The notes under the pieces: generated by a model
What the model saw: the letters and a program-made list of their open reading frames with translations, nothing else
Databases searched by the model: none
What the model was told of the DNA's origin: nothing
Shown: positions 1-12,204 of the stretch, one piece after another
Position numbering within the stretch: position 1 is the first letter of the stretch
How the letters are laid out: every line of letters begins with the position of its first letter
Translations under genes and position numbers: made by a program
Assembly (NCBI GenBank): GCA_009760855.2
Contig: WPIO01000021.1
Span: 4,130,501 to 4,194,500 of the forward strand
Length of the DNA: 64,000 nt
From: Cristatella mucedo
Lineage: Eukaryota > Bryozoa > Phylactolaemata > Cristatellidae
Reading direction: 5' to 3'

Positions 1-689
1 AAAGGGAGAGAGTAAGAGATGAAAACAAAACACACAAGTAAGGTTTGTGAAGAGAACCTTCATAATCCTCAGATAAAGAAGACGCATTGACACGCTTTTA
101 CTATTAGGTGTGACCTCCTCAGTTGACTTAGGTAGCCATTGCTCTATTCCAGGCAGTACAGCTCATTAGTGGTCGATGGTTAACTCGATGACTTGGCAGC
201 TGGCAGAAGATCCTTGGGAACAACCGGCCAGGTCAAGCAAGCCCATGTCAGCTAAAAAGTGGGTTCAGCCAAGTGCCCACCAGAAAGTACAGTGGCATAA
301 ACCAAGCTTCGACACTATGACTTTAATTAAGAGGTGGCAAGCTGCCCTTGGAAGAAATCCCCATTGCTAGTGGAGAGCCAAGTATATACAAGAGAACATC
401 TCGACCACCATGTGCACATAGTAAGTGCTGCTGAATAATAATCATCGTCGCCTGGCGTGCTGCTTAAACAATGCAGCGCACACCTTAGCTTCAGAGAAGA
501 CAGCTGCTGTCGGGATTTGGAGATCTTCTTATCGCCATTTCTGTCTAAGCTGAGGCCCCATACACTGTCTGAAGAGAGGTCGAACTCTTTATAAACCTAA
601 AAGGTAAGAGGTGAATGAATTATGCAAGACGACATTTGAAAGACGAATATCCATATTACATAGGTGTATACCAACAGCAAGCCAATGGC
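1..689. other. Unassigned
   Basis: No gene, repeat family or RNA recognised. Only a 64-codon chance frame at 176-370. Confidence 0.5.
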
Positions 690-1928
690 AATAATAATAA
701 TAATTATAATACAATTATATAGCACCCTCAGAGAACTCAATCTCTTTCTAGGCACTTCAAGTTTAATGCAAAGGAAGCATGATTGATTTAATGGTAGCAC
801 GCTCAATGTCAACAAGCATAACATGATTAGAGCTGACATGCATAGGGTCAGCATGCAATTATGGCTAGTAGCAGCATACAGTGTCAGCACGCATAAGCAC
901 ACAGAGGATGAATCACATGGACCCACTAAATTCTGTGATACATTTTTTGCTTTTTAAATGTTAAGTAGGGGTATGTCGTGACGCCAGTCGGAACTGAGTT
1001 CCAGGCTTAGGGAGCATACAAACTAAAGACACGGTATCCAAAGGATTTGAGGTTCGTACGACGTATAGGTGAACAATTCGATTCAGAAAAGCGGGTGGTA
1101 CAATGCTTAGCCTGGTGGAGGAGTAGATCTGACAGGTAGGCTGGAGCCAAAGAATGAAGGGACCTAAAAGTGAGTGACAAAACATTGAAGTCGATGCATT
1201 GCTTGGCTGGGAGCAAGTGCAGGTCGGCGAGAAGTAGTGTGATGTAATAAGTGCGATGCTCACGACAGATAAGCCAGGCTGAACAGTTTTGTACTAACTG
1301 TAAGCACCTGATTGCACAGGCCGGTAGACCAGCAAGCAGTGAGTTACAGAAGCCGAGACGGGATGTCACAAATGCACGGACTAATTGGGATCTATCATCC
1401 CTGCCTAAGCAAGCCCAAATTTTAGTAATATTATGTAGCTGAAAGTAGGCAGATTTGACTGTGGAGCTGATGTGGCCGTCTAGTGAAAGGTCACTTTGAA
1501 ATACGATCCTTAGATTTCGTGCAGATTCAAAAGGAGATGTGCTGGCAGAGACGATTTTGAGCGCTGGGTTTTCTGTCTGAATCACACTTGGTTTGCCCAT
1601 AACCACTAAGTTGGTTTTATCATCATTCAATTTCAGAAAGTTTGCTGCCATTCATGTGTGGATGTCATCAATACATGCAGCAATAGAGTTGAAAGAACTC
1701 CATGTGCTGGAGGGCTGGAAGGGATCAAAGCAAATGTACAACTGAATTGTAATCTGCATAGAAGTGAAAGCCTAGATCGTGCCTGGAAGTCACATCGGCA
1801 AGAGGAAGAAGCCGTGAAAACCAACTCGACCAAGCACAGACCCCTGAGGTACCCCATACTCCAGTTGCTTCTCGGATAATCTTTTTCCGTTCACATCAAT
1901 ATTCTGGAGTCTCCCACTGAGATAGGAC
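690..1928 (-). mobile_element. 5'-truncated L2/CR1-like LINE copy
   Basis: The minus strand encodes LSGRLQNIDVNGKRLSE and YGVPQGSVLG near 1840-1925, MAANFLKLNDDKTNLVVMGK near 1590-1651, then the thumb region (LPACAIRCLQLVQN). The 3' tail lies at 690-760 with an antisense (ATT)n. RT motif C is deleted between about 1665 and 1835, and the frame is broken in several places. It is the same family as the element at 2459-5535, placed head-to-head with it. Confidence 0.85.
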
Positions 1929-2458
1929 TTAAAACCATTGCATTCTCGCCTCCTGACATAGAGCGCTCTAACGTGCGTTCTTGTTCGTTGCAGAATTCTA
2001 CCGAAAACCGAAGTTCTTGCGAACATCGTATACGGAAACGATACAGCTAAGACCTGTTTAAAGTTATTCTGATTGTTTTTTGACCGTAGCGCGTAAGAAA
2101 TTACGTGCCTATGGACATCTAAACGCTTATCGCTTCGGGCTGCTAGGTCTCCCACGCCGGCGGCTGCATTAGCTACGCCGGCGGCTAGTAACCTACTTGT
2201 TAGTTATGGTCGTCAGCAGCTGCTATCGCTTCGTCATCGTATATCAAATGCATTCCTAGATATTAATGTTGTTGCTAAGATTCATGAACTATGCATTAAC
2301 AAAAGGAAAGCACCCCGTAGCCGCCGCGGTGGCCGGAACCGCCAGCTTAGACGCTGCTCGTTTGGTATTCCTAGCATTGTCTCGAACCGCTTAGCACGCT
2401 CCCCGCATGCGTCACTGTAAATCTCTCAAACTTAGTGGTCATCAGGCCTGTTGTAACC

Positions 2459-5400
2459 CAATCGGCCAGACTTAACGCTTGCCTTTGGAATCCTCGCTCA
2501 ATGTGCAATAAACCTCTAGTAATAAACGACCTTATTTTCTGAAAATGGTATCGACCTGCTCGCCCTAACTGAAACTTGGCTGAAATCGATAAACTGCCCG
2601 ACAATTAAAGACGCTACTCCATCTGGTTTCACGTTCTTTCACACCCCTAGATCAATCAAAACTGGAGGTGGAGTTGCTATGATCGTGCGCTCGAAATTCA
2701 ACTTCAAGCCATTTGCGGTACCCTCGAAGCAGTCTTTTGAATCAATTGTCCTGGTCTCACCCGAAAACAAGCTACCGATACTGGCAGTAGTCTATCGCCC
2801 ACCAGGTACCAAATCCTCCTTTATCTCAGATTTCTCCGATCTCATTTCGATTCTGTGTGCAAGAAATCGATCCTTCCTCGTTATGGGTGATTTCAACGTT
2901 CACTTTGATAACTTATCTGACGCTTTCAGCACCGAATTTCGTACATTGACAGACTCATTATCTCTTGTGACTAATGTGCATGGCCCTACCCACATCAAGG
3001 GTCACACACTCGACCAAATTTTCTCATATAACTGCACTTTGTCATCACCAGTTATCACCAAATCCTGCTTATCTGACCACATGCAGATCTCATTCAATCT
3101 ACAGTGTGTGCCCACATTCTCCTCTAAAATAACCTGTGAATCGCGAAACCTCAAGACCCTTGACATCGATGCTGTCCGTGCGAGCATATCTGCTTCACCT
3201 TTGCTGCTCAGTCCTCCCTCCGATCTGTCATCACTGGTAGATTGCTACAACACGACACTAGCTGACACGCTCGACGAGTTTGCACCTTTGACAAAGCGCA
3301 CTGTGCGCCCCCGCCCAGACGGCCTATGGTTTACCACAGACATTAAACTAGCCAAGTCTACTAAACGTAAGCTTGAAAAGGCATACAAAAGATCCGGACT
3401 AACTGTCCATCGACAGACATATGAAGACTACTGTAGGTCGTACCAATCGATCCTAGCAAAGGCTAAGTCTAGCTTCTATAGAAACATTGTTGAATCACAG
3501 ATGCACAATCCAAAAATGCTGATGTCGACAATAAACCATCTCCTCAACCGTTCCCAGGTTAGCTCCTTACCTGATGATCCTTGTGATGATCTAGCCGATC
3601 GCTTCTCTCGATTCTTTGTGCAGAAGATAGACAAAATCAGGGAATCCATCCCTGCGATGACAACCTTCCCACTAGAATGCTGTTCCTCGGTTCCTGGCTG
3701 CGCCTCAATGTCTGCATTTAAACAGGTCACTAGTGATGTAGTCCTAAAGCTCGTATCTCAATCAAAGAAGACAACAAGTCCACTGGACCCTATTCCCACT
3801 GTCCTGCTCCTACGTTGCATTGATCTGCTGCTGCCATGCATAACCAACATCATTAATATGTCATTAGCCTCAGGTCAGGTCCCAGCACCTTTCAAAAAAG
3901 CTGTAGTCAGGCCACTTCTCAAGAAAGCTACACTAGACCAAGAGAACTTAAGCAACTACCGCCCAGTTTCCCTTCTACCATTCCTATCAAAGACACTGGA
4001 ACGGGTCGTGGCAGACCAGCTGAACTCGTATATCGAAACCTCACACCTTGCTAGTAAGTTCCAGTCTGGCTTTAGAGCTAATCACTCCACAGAGTCAGCA
4101 TTGCTTCGGGTATACAACGACCTACTTAGGAATGCAGACATGGGTAGAGTGTCTCTTCTTGTTTTGCTCGATCTTTCGGCAGCTTTTGATACCATCGATC
4201 ACAAAGTACTTCTAGAGCGCCTCTCATCTCGCCTGGGCATCACTGGCACTGCTCTGCAGTGGTTCAGGTCCTATCTCAGTGGGAGACTCCAGAGTGTTGA
4301 CGTGAATGGACAAAGATCATCTGAAGTACCTCTAAAATATGGAGTACCTCAGGGCTCTGTGCTAGGTCCGGTCCTTTTCACCGTTTATACTCTCCCTCTC
4401 GCTGATGTGATTGCCAAGCACAATCTAGGCTTTCACTTCTATGCGGATGACACTCAGTTGTACCTTTGCTTTGATCCCTCCCAGCCTTCGAGCACCTCAA
4501 ATTCTCTCAACTCACTTGCTGCATGCATTGATGACATCCGATCATGGATGGCAGCAAATTTTCTAAAACTAAACGATGATAAAACTAACTTACTAGTTAT
4601 GGGCAAACCTAGTGTTATTCAGAAATTGGAAAGGCTGACTTTCAAAATTGGCTCTGCCAGCATATCTCCAGTTGCATCAGCTCGAAATCTAGGTGTCATA
4701 TTCCAAAGCGACCTCTCGTTAGACGACCACATCAGCTCCACAGTCAAATCAGCCTATTTTCAGCTTCATAACATTGCTAAAATTAGGGCTTGTTTAGATA
4801 AGGATACCACGTCTAAGTTGGTCCATGCATTCGTGACATCTCGTCTCGACTTCTGCAACTCACTGCTTACTGGCCTACCAGCATGTGCGATCAGGCGATT
4901 GCAGCTGGTGCAAAACTCTGCAGCTAGGCTTGTCTGTCGTGAGCGTCGCAGTTGCCACATTACTCCACTTCTCGCCGACCTGCACTGGTTACCAGTCAAG
5001 CAACGGATTGACTTCAAGGTTTTGTCGCTCACTTTTAGGTCTCTTCATTCTATGGCTCCAGCCGATCTTTCAGAGATACTACCCCATCAGGCAAAGCATC
5101 GTACCACTCGCTTTTCGGAATCCAACAGTCTAGAAATACCTTGTACAAACCTTAAATCCTTTGGAGACCGTGCATTTAGCTCGTATGCTCCCACAGCCTG
5201 GAACTCCCTCCCGACCTGCATCAGAACATCCCCTGACCTGACCACATTTAAAAGAAACTTAAAAACATACCTATTTAGGACAGCATTTAGTGGGTCCTTG
5301 TGATTCGTCCTCGATGTGCTTATGCGTGCTGACACTGTTCATGCTGCCACTAACCACATTTGCATGCTGACCCAGTGCTTGTAACCCCTAACCATGTTAT

Positions 5401-5535
5401 TCATTTTGTTTGTTTTTCAAGCATGATTTTACTTACTATTCTATTGCGTATCACTTTGCAGCAAATGTAAAGCGCCTAGAAAGAGATTAAGTTCTCTGAG
5501 GGCGCTTTATCAAGTGCAATATTATTATTATTATT
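2459..5535 (+). mobile_element. Near-complete L2/CR1-like non-LTR retrotransposon
   Basis: In order: apurinic-type endonuclease, reverse transcriptase, thumb and C-terminal region, stop at 5303, a 3' UTR of about 220 bp, and a tail with a hairpin (AAGCGCC ... GGCGCTT around GAGATTAAGTTCTCT) ending in (ATT)n at 5520-5537. The reading frame is broken once: an extra T at 2540 separates the start of the endonuclease (2459-2539) from the rest. Upstream, about 2180-2440 has a further open segment rich in Arg that may be the ORF's leader, ending in a stop. All other copies of this family in the window are 5'-truncated. Confidence 0.92.
2679..5303 (+). CDS. LINE endonuclease-reverse transcriptase (ORF2), 874 aa intact segment
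   Basis: The longest open frame in the window. It would cut target DNA and copy its own RNA at the nick. Visible motifs: VVYRPPG (38-43), MGDFNVHFD (69-77) and SDH (132-134) of the exonuclease/endonuclease/phosphatase fold; then RT motifs NYRPVSLLPF (427-436), LLDLSAAFDTIDH (496-508), GVPQGSVLGP (555-564) and FYADDTQLY (587-595). Catalytic aspartates are present (motif A and D590/D591). The C-terminal part ends with WNSLP, TFKRNLKTYLF. The Met at 2679 is only the first Met after the 2540 frameshift; the same frame continues upstream through TETWL to 2541. The YADDTQLY and LSAAFDTIDH forms point to the L2/CR1 group. Confidence 0.93.
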   Translation: MIVRSKFNFKPFAVPSKQSFESIVLVSPENKLPILAVVYRPPGTKSSFISDFSDLISILCARNRSFLVMGDFNVHFDNLSDAFSTEFRTLTDSLSLVTNVHGPTHIKGHTLDQIFSYNCTLSSPVITKSCLSDHMQISFNLQCVPTFSSKITCESRNLKTLDIDAVRASISASPLLLSPPSDLSSLVDCYNTTLADTLDEFAPLTKRTVRPRPDGLWFTTDIKLAKSTKRKLEKAYKRSGLTVHRQTYEDYCRSYQSILAKAKSSFYRNIVESQMHNPKMLMSTINHLLNRSQVSSLPDDPCDDLADRFSRFFVQKIDKIRESIPAMTTFPLECCSSVPGCASMSAFKQVTSDVVLKLVSQSKKTTSPLDPIPTVLLLRCIDLLLPCITNIINMSLASGQVPAPFKKAVVRPLLKKATLDQENLSNYRPVSLLPFLSKTLERVVADQLNSYIETSHLASKFQSGFRANHSTESALLRVYNDLLRNADMGRVSLLVLLDLSAAFDTIDHKVLLERLSSRLGITGTALQWFRSYLSGRLQSVDVNGQRSSEVPLKYGVPQGSVLGPVLFTVYTLPLADVIAKHNLGFHFYADDTQLYLCFDPSQPSSTSNSLNSLAACIDDIRSWMAANFLKLNDDKTNLLVMGKPSVIQKLERLTFKIGSASISPVASARNLGVIFQSDLSLDDHISSTVKSAYFQLHNIAKIRACLDKDTTSKLVHAFVTSRLDFCNSLLTGLPACAIRRLQLVQNSAARLVCRERRSCHITPLLADLHWLPVKQRIDFKVLSLTFRSLHSMAPADLSEILPHQAKHRTTRFSESNSLEIPCTNLKSFGDRAFSSYAPTAWNSLPTCIRTSPDLTTFKRNLKTYLFRTAFSGSL

Positions 5536-5539
5536 ATAG

Positions 5540-5640
5540 TGCAGTATCAGTGATGCCCCAGGCAAGATGAGAGGCGCTCGAGAAGGATTTGATGATCGAT
5601 AGCGTCAAAAGCTGCCTCAATGATGAGCCAATGATATCCA
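5540..5640 (-). mobile_element. Short RT fragment of the L2/CR1-like LINE
   Basis: The minus strand reads AAFDAIDHQILLERLSSCLG, RT motif A of the same family. It abuts the (ATT)n tail of the plus-strand LINE that ends at about 5537. Confidence 0.7.
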
Positions 5641-5949
5641 AGCAGGGCCTGCCTCAAGGCAATAGCCATATATCACATCACAGGCTTGGTGAACAAAAAT
5701 GCATTTTTACTAAAAAAAAGGCAACTATAAAGTCCCTTGCATACCTTTGCGTACAGTGACTCTCCGGTCTCATTTGTTGCGACAGTGAGTCTTCTGGAGC
5801 CATGGTCAGGAGAAACAACTCTTACGACCTTCAACGATCAAAACGTTGGGTTTTGACACATACACAACATGGCGAGCAATCTCAGAAGTCCCAGAATCAT
5901 TCAGCAATGACAATGCAGCTCGGCCAGGCAGACGGTTGATCAGAGTCGA

Positions 5950-7400
5950 GTAAGAAGTCTGTCATGTGGCTACTTGTGCACCACAATCTAAACACGGTCC
6001 CACCTCGACTGGCGCAGGGCACAAGCCTGATGTCACCGCTGTCCGTGGACGACGTTGCCACATGCCTTCGAAGAGCCCGTAACACCTGTCCGAGAGCGGA
6101 ACGTCTAGAATACCGCCACTTGCGTCTCGTTGACCCTGGGTGCAGGCTTATCGCCTACATTCTGGATGGCTGGCTTCACTTCGGGGACGTCCCTTTAACG
6201 TGGAAGATGGGTCTCACAATCCTGATCCCTAAGAAGGGCGACTTCAGCCTACCCGGCAACTTTCGACCGATCACACTGTTGCCCATGCTCTATAAGCTGC
6301 TCTCTCTCGAGCTGCCTTGCTGCAAGGCTGAGCAAGCTTGCGGACGGCTGTGGGCTGCTGTCTCCCCAGCAGAAGGGCATGGAGGGCTGCCCCGAGCAGC
6401 CCTTACTAGAGGAGAGCGCCAAGGGATCGACAGGGAGCCGGCAGGGTCTACGTGGCGTTCCTCGACCTGCAGAATGCCTTTGGGATCGATAGGGAGCCGG
6501 CAGGGTCTACGTGGCGTTCCTCGACCTGCAGAATGCCTTTGGCAGCATTCCTCACGTCTCTCTGCTCTGTGTGCTCCGGCACGCCGGTAGACGAGGACTT
6601 CTGCGGATTTGTGGATCGTCTCTACACCGGCTCGCTCCTGGAGCTGCGGGTGCGCAACGAGTCGTTGACAGCTTTATCGACGACGGCTGGCGTCCGACAG
6701 GGCGACCCACTCTGGCCGATCTTATTATCTGGTAATGGAGCCGGTCATCAGACTCTCCGGCAGCACCCCGGGGTCCAGCTTCATGCTGGGCCATACCGCA
6801 CTGTCTGTCTGCGCCCTGGCAGACGACCTTGCTTTATTCTCAGGCACATCCACCTCCCGGCAGGCCCTGGTGTGGGCTGCCGAGCGGGCCATCCTGCCGC
6901 TGGGGCATGCAATTCCGGCCGGAAAAGTGCTGCGTGGTAGCCCGATGGGGCACGATTGCCATACCTGCTTCCATCTCCTTGCACGGCCGACAGATTTCCG
7001 AGCTGCAGGAGAAAGAGTCTGTGACCTACCTCAGAGCCCTGCAGGGTTTCGGGTGGCTCTAAGGCCGAGATCTAGCAGGCCTGTTCTTCCCTTGACAGGG
7101 ACCTCTGCTAACTGCATGCAAGCCTTCTTGCCCCCTGGCAAAAGGTCAATGCCTTGTGGAAGTTACTTCTGCCATGGCTCGATTACCTCTCTCGGGCGTG
7201 GCTGGTGCCCAAGGCTGCCCTGCTGCCGGCAGAGAAGACACTTGCAGAGCTCTGCCGGTCCGTGTGCAGCTTGCTGCACTTCAGCTCGGCACACTTCCCG
7301 TTTGTCTGAGCCGGAGGTCTTGGTCTCGTACGCTTCGCGACCAACTCAGCGATCCTGCAATTGATAAGAACGAGGCCATAGCCTCGTCTTTCCTGACCGC
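5950..7400 (+). pseudogene. Decayed reverse transcriptase of a second LINE clade
   Basis: Pieces in three frames along the plus strand: PRAERLEYRHLRLVDPGCRL (about 6085-6150), TWKMGLTILIPKKGDFSLPG with NFRPITLLPMLYKLLS (6200-6305), FLDLQNAFGSIPH (motif A, 6510-6555), AGVRQGDPLWPILL (motif B, 6690-6730) and ALADDLALFSGTS (motif C, 6810-6850). Motif wording (NAFGSIPH, GVRQGDP) differs from the L2/CR1-like element and looks closer to R2/NeSL-type or related clades. The clade is a guess. The copy has multiple frameshifts, a 59-bp internal duplication, higher GC than its surroundings and no recognised 3' tail. Confidence 0.75.
6423..6540 (+). repeat. 59-bp tandem duplication inside LINE RT remnant
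   Basis: Two nearly identical 59-bp units (starts 6425 and 6484; one visible difference, gatcgaca versus gatcgata) each encode the motif A region VAFLDLQNAFG. The duplication shifts the frame, since 59 is not a multiple of three. Confidence 0.9.
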
Positions 7401-8469
7401 AAGCTACCAGTCGGCAGTGGTGAGGCCTTTCGTGGTCGGCGCCCTGGGTGGCTGGTGGCCGGATAATGAAGCCTGCCCGACATTAAACTCGGCATTGCCC
7501 GAAAGGAACTGACGGCAATGCCGCGGATATGAATCTCGGGTGCCAAGCCTCGTGGTCCCTGGTCCTGAAGCAGAAGGCACGGGCCCCAGCAGGGCAGGGC
7601 TCCTGCGGCTAAGGTACCATAATTTGTTCAAACATTCAGGATATAAGTTTCTATATACAGACACATTTTATTGGGACATGTTGTAGCTACACAGTCAAAC
7701 ATCGTTTGGCCTTACCAAGTGTGTAGAGAAACTGTGTGTATGCTTACCCATAACAAGTTGAGTTTTGTTAGCACTCACACACACTAGGTATACTCAACTG
7801 TATATGAAGTAGACATGTGTAAACCTCTAGTTTAAAGTCTGCTTCCCATGTTATGTAGGCAAATAGGACTTTTCTATGCACAGCAGCAAAGCTAAAGGTT
7901 GGATCACTTAGGTTTGACAGCTGCTTGTTGTGCTTGCTGGCTATAAATAACCTACACAACATGATGAAGCTCCAGCTAGATTGTGATGACGTAAAAATCG
8001 ATGACATAAGTCATAGACGATAAAGTCATAGTAACTTAAGGTAATGTACCAACGATGCTTGGCCATGAGGCACGAGTGTCCAGCTTTCAAGGTAATACAC
8101 AGCTTAATATATGCATCTATGTCTTGCTGTGATTCAAGAACACAGCACAACACATACACACATATTGATGACACAGTTAAAGCAACAAGGTCATGTTTAC
8201 AGGGTAGAGAAAATCCTAAGAACATAAAACTCCATGCAGCTGGTCCTCACGACAACAAAACCAAACATCTACTCATAGGAAAAGTCTCGACTATAAGATT
8301 TAGTTCTTCCAATGCATCATCGTGTGCTTGGATTAGGAGACCTCATTAATTACTGCTTGATGGTAAAATGAAGAAGACAGCTTTTACCACGAGTCACCAC
8401 GGTCTATCCGACAGTATACAATGGTCGCTTGCTGAAAAACTACCTAGGTCCCTGGTTCTATCACGGCCG
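7400..8469. other. Unassigned
   Basis: Downstream of the second-clade LINE remnant. The GC-rich part to about 7610 may be its degraded 3' end; the rest is AT-rich with nothing recognised. Confidence 0.5.
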
Positions 8470-8640
8470 GACTACTGGAATTATTTCGTTTTGGCAGGGC
8501 TATCTACAAAGCCTCTGAAGAATGTGATGAATATGGCTGCCAGGTTAGTTAAGGAATCCCACATGTTCAGCCAAATGTCTCCTTTGCTGAAAGAGTGGCT
8601 AAGGTCGATTAACACAACCTTGTGCGTTCAGGTCATTTAA
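8470..8640 (+). mobile_element. LINE RT thumb fragment (family 2)
   Basis: The plus strand reads SRPDYWNYFVLAGLSTKPLK then MNMAARLVKESHMFSQMSPL and LKEW. This matches the usual SRLDYCN-LLAGLP-AARLV-SPLLKELHWLP thumb region of L2/CR1-type RTs. It resembles the fragment at 24.6 kb more than the 2.5 kb element. Confidence 0.65.
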
Positions 8641-10009
8641 GGATAATAAATTAGCTGTTCTATTCCTACGCTTAATGCTGGCATGCTGTGTATGGTAGCA
8701 CATGCCTACCATACACAGACAAATGAACGGGTTTTGCACTGCACTGCAAGTCAAGAACCTGCAAACTGTCGATGCCCGTATGGCTCAAATAAAAATCGCC
8801 CAGGACAAAATGCCACAAACGTTGCACATATAGGCTCCTACGCTACTGCCATGACAATCTTGCTCTGCAGGTGGTGCTTTGAACTGGGACGAAATTGAAC
8901 TGGGCGAAGTCGACTAAAGCATCGTACAAGTGCCACTCTTCGTCTCCACAAACTCACACCAACACAGCATCGGGGAAATGCTGAAACGGCTGCGCCAGCT
9001 AAACCGGCCAGATTATGGGTGGCAATCATTATTCGTGATTATGCGATAGTCTATGGCCGAGGCCGAATAAAAGCCACTGGTGTACGTCGTGTCCGCAGTT
9101 GACGACCTGTAACCGTCTGCTACAGTCAAATAGACTTGTCTACATTATGGATACGAACTTGATATGCTAAAGTCAAAGAGCGCTCGTCGTCGCTTCTTCG
9201 TCGCTCGCTGCCGTGTTCCTGCTACTGTCGGCACACACGTGCATGCACGTGGTCTAGCACCTACAGGTAGCCAGCTAGCCGAGCTACAAGGTCGAGCTAG
9301 CCGAGCTACAAGGGTCAGGCTTCACCAGTATTCCTCGGGCGGCGGCTAAGACTAGCATCGTTACGAGCGCTGTGCTTGCGGCCTAGCTATGAGCAGACGT
9401 GGAAGCCGCACACACAACCCCGAATCATTGAAAAACACTCGCTCACATCATTATGAAGCAGAATCGCTCGGACAGGCAGCTGCGTAACACGCAGCTGTAT
9501 TCATGACGCTCAAAAAACTGGCGACCAGGGAAGAACATGCGCGCGACAAAGAGTAGTACACCCAAAGAGCGCAAAAATTCATAATTTCGGCGTAATATCC
9601 CTGTAAAATGACATATATTACAACGTGGGTGCAGCATCCATTACTTTCGGAATCCGAGGCCAAAAATGCAAGTTAACAGGGTCTACGTAAATGGCTTTAG
9701 TGGACAGAAAATACAAGATTTAAGACCAGGAAGTAGAAATATCATACGGTGCAACTTACGACATTTGCTGCCATCCACGTGCTGACAATCAGAGGAAAGA
9801 GTAACAGCTAAGGCCTGCCTCGGTAATCAGCGAATGACTTGCCAAGCCATGTAAGCTGCCATCGGTCCAGCTTCCGGTGATATGGCCTTGACAGGCGCTG
9901 GCGTGGCCGGCTGCCTTCTGCGCAAGCACGGGCGGTTTGAAGTATAGCGAGTGAATTTCGAGTCAGTATTCCTTGAAGTCCTAGTTCCTAGCAGTTTCAC
10001 TACACTAAA
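8641..10009. other. Unassigned
   Basis: No convincing coding or RNA signal. A short direct repeat AGCTAGCCGAGCTACAAG lies at about 9271-9311 (two copies 22 bp apart). Confidence 0.5.
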
Positions 10010-10640
10010 ATGGGAACGCGATGTTGCACAGACGCCGAGCTTCCGCCGGCGAGCGCCGCGGGAAGTCCTTGGTTACGGGGCATATAGACGCCGCGGTGTG
10101 CCAGACTTGCGCTGAACAACGACCGGCGCAAGGCGGGTGGGCCCGCCGCGAGGGGTTTTGGCCCGCGGATCTGGCTGAAGGGGCGTGGGAGTGGGAGCGG
10201 CAAACAGCATTGCTGACGTCCGAGCACCTCCATTCCAAAAATTGCCTCTTAGCCCCTCTTGGAGGCGCGACGGCCCCTTTCAGGTTATGTCCAGGCTTCC
10301 GGGTACGGGCTGCGGGCTCGGTGAGCGGATCTAGAGGTTGGTCCTCAGCGGCGCGTCATCTTCTTCGCAAAATTTCGGGACCTTTCAAAATGCAACAAAA
10401 ATAATTTCATGTGTGGGTAAAATGTCATCTGCGTGGCGCGTCTTCGGCGCGCTGTTTCCGCCTGTCTCTACAGACGGAGGCTACCAATTTTCAAACGGAT
10501 TTTCAATTTTCAAACTGTCTAAACGGGGGACGTAAGCGTCCTGGGCAGGCAGCCTTCGTACAGCCGACGAACAGGTTTGTGCGTGCTCGCGGCGTCATCC
10601 TGAGCTCTGTCGGGTACGCCTGGCTTATCCACTCTCTTCC
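10010..10640. promoter_or_regulatory. CpG-rich patch without a recognised gene
   Basis: Dense CpG (for example CGCCGCGG, GCCCGCCGCGAGG) contrasts with the AT-rich sequence on either side. Open frames on both strands (such as 10021-10404 plus) follow from the low stop density and match no family. It may be the promoter or first exon of an unseen neighbouring gene. Confidence 0.35.
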
Positions 10641-11064
10641 GCTCGAGGCAGCGAAGTAGGAAAGCATTCAGTGTTTATATATGGTAGATTGAACGCCAAT
10701 CACGAGACTGAAAATTCCGTGTAAGCCCTCAGTTTAGAGACGATGCAATATAGCCGACAATTTTCTGAAGCTAAAATGAGCCTATCGACGAAATATTATT
10801 TTTTCACTGGATGACAGTAATACCCGGCTATATTCAGCGTCGACCATTCACTTGGAACCAGCAAGCTGAAACCCTTCAACATCTCCAGGATTTAATTTCT
10901 TTTTACTTTTGAAACAGTATGTATCGTCATTAAACGATGACCGGCTTCATGCCAATCGAACGGAAAGAATCGCCGCAACTGCCTGAAATCTTTGGTGCAT
11001 TGGAATACAAAGGGAATCTTTTCATTTGTGTAGTCACCTTTAGCTGACGTTTACTAGCACGCTT

Positions 11065-11352
11065 CCAGAGTTTGATCCTAGTCGGCTTAACAAGGACTCA
11101 GAAAGGACATCTGGATTTATGCACTGTTGACTCCTTCGGGCTGTGCGGCTTGTTGGATGACCAGAGCTTATCTTGCTCAAATGATGGAGTCACATTCAGT
11201 AGGTGCTTGGTTCTAGATACGAACGGGATGACTTTTCGCCAGCAGTGCTTTCTTTGGGCTATCAGGCAGAATGCTGACAGTAGCTGCTTAGCTCCGAGCA
11301 CGACGAATGCCTTAATGAATGCACAGATGCTTGCAGTAGCATACCCGGAGAG
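11065..11352 (+). other. Possible exon-like open segment
   Basis: A frame open from about 11072 ends in AVAYPER followed by GTAATG, a possible donor; GCTTCCAG at 11062-11069 could be an acceptor. The protein is not recognised. Confidence 0.15.
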
Positions 11353-12204
11353 GTAATGTCGACTGATGTGGCATGTAAGATAGCTGAATTACTTTATATT
11401 TACTACACGGCAACAATTTATATTTAACCTGAATCTATAGCAACGTATCACATTTTTAAATAATCGCATTAACAAATTTTCTGAAGCTGATTTATATTCA
11501 TTCACAGTGCATCTATTTACAAATGAACCATTTTTATAGGTATTTTTTTAAATACCAACTGAGAAAACTTGAAATAATTTCACAAAGGCTTCGAAATGTA
11601 AAGCAATTAATAAAACAAACGATTGCCTAAACTACGCATGCAAAGATAGCTCAAAGATAGCAAAAAGGCTATCTGCATAATCACGTGTCGGGTTAAATAT
11701 AATCAAACTTTGAACCTCACAATGACGAGCTGTAATAGGGCGTCTGATTGACATAACACCAGATGTCTCGACGATAGTTTCATAAGAGGCAGAGCCTGCT
11801 GGTTACAGTGAAATGTCGCCGGTGCTTTAGGAAAGCGCTACGCGTATCGAAGCCCTGGAAGTAGCTGGCACTACGTCTCCAATATGAGTGGGAAAACAAA
11901 TTTTGGACCACTTGGAAAATCTCCTGGCCTTCTTTATAGAGTATACTTGATTGCTGTCGACACTAAAATGTGTCTAAAATAAATTGATAAAATAAACTAA
12001 TAAACTAATAAAATGATAAAAATAAAGTCCTTTGTATAAGAAGTTCAATTGTCCGAAAGAGGTCAATAGATCACGACTTTAGAAGGCATAGTCACTGAGT
12101 TCTGATAGCGTAAGATTCAAACAACTTTGTGAAATGCTATATGTTATATGGTACAAAACCAAGCGGTCCAGATCCTCGGAAGACTGCTACATAACAACAG
12201 CATG

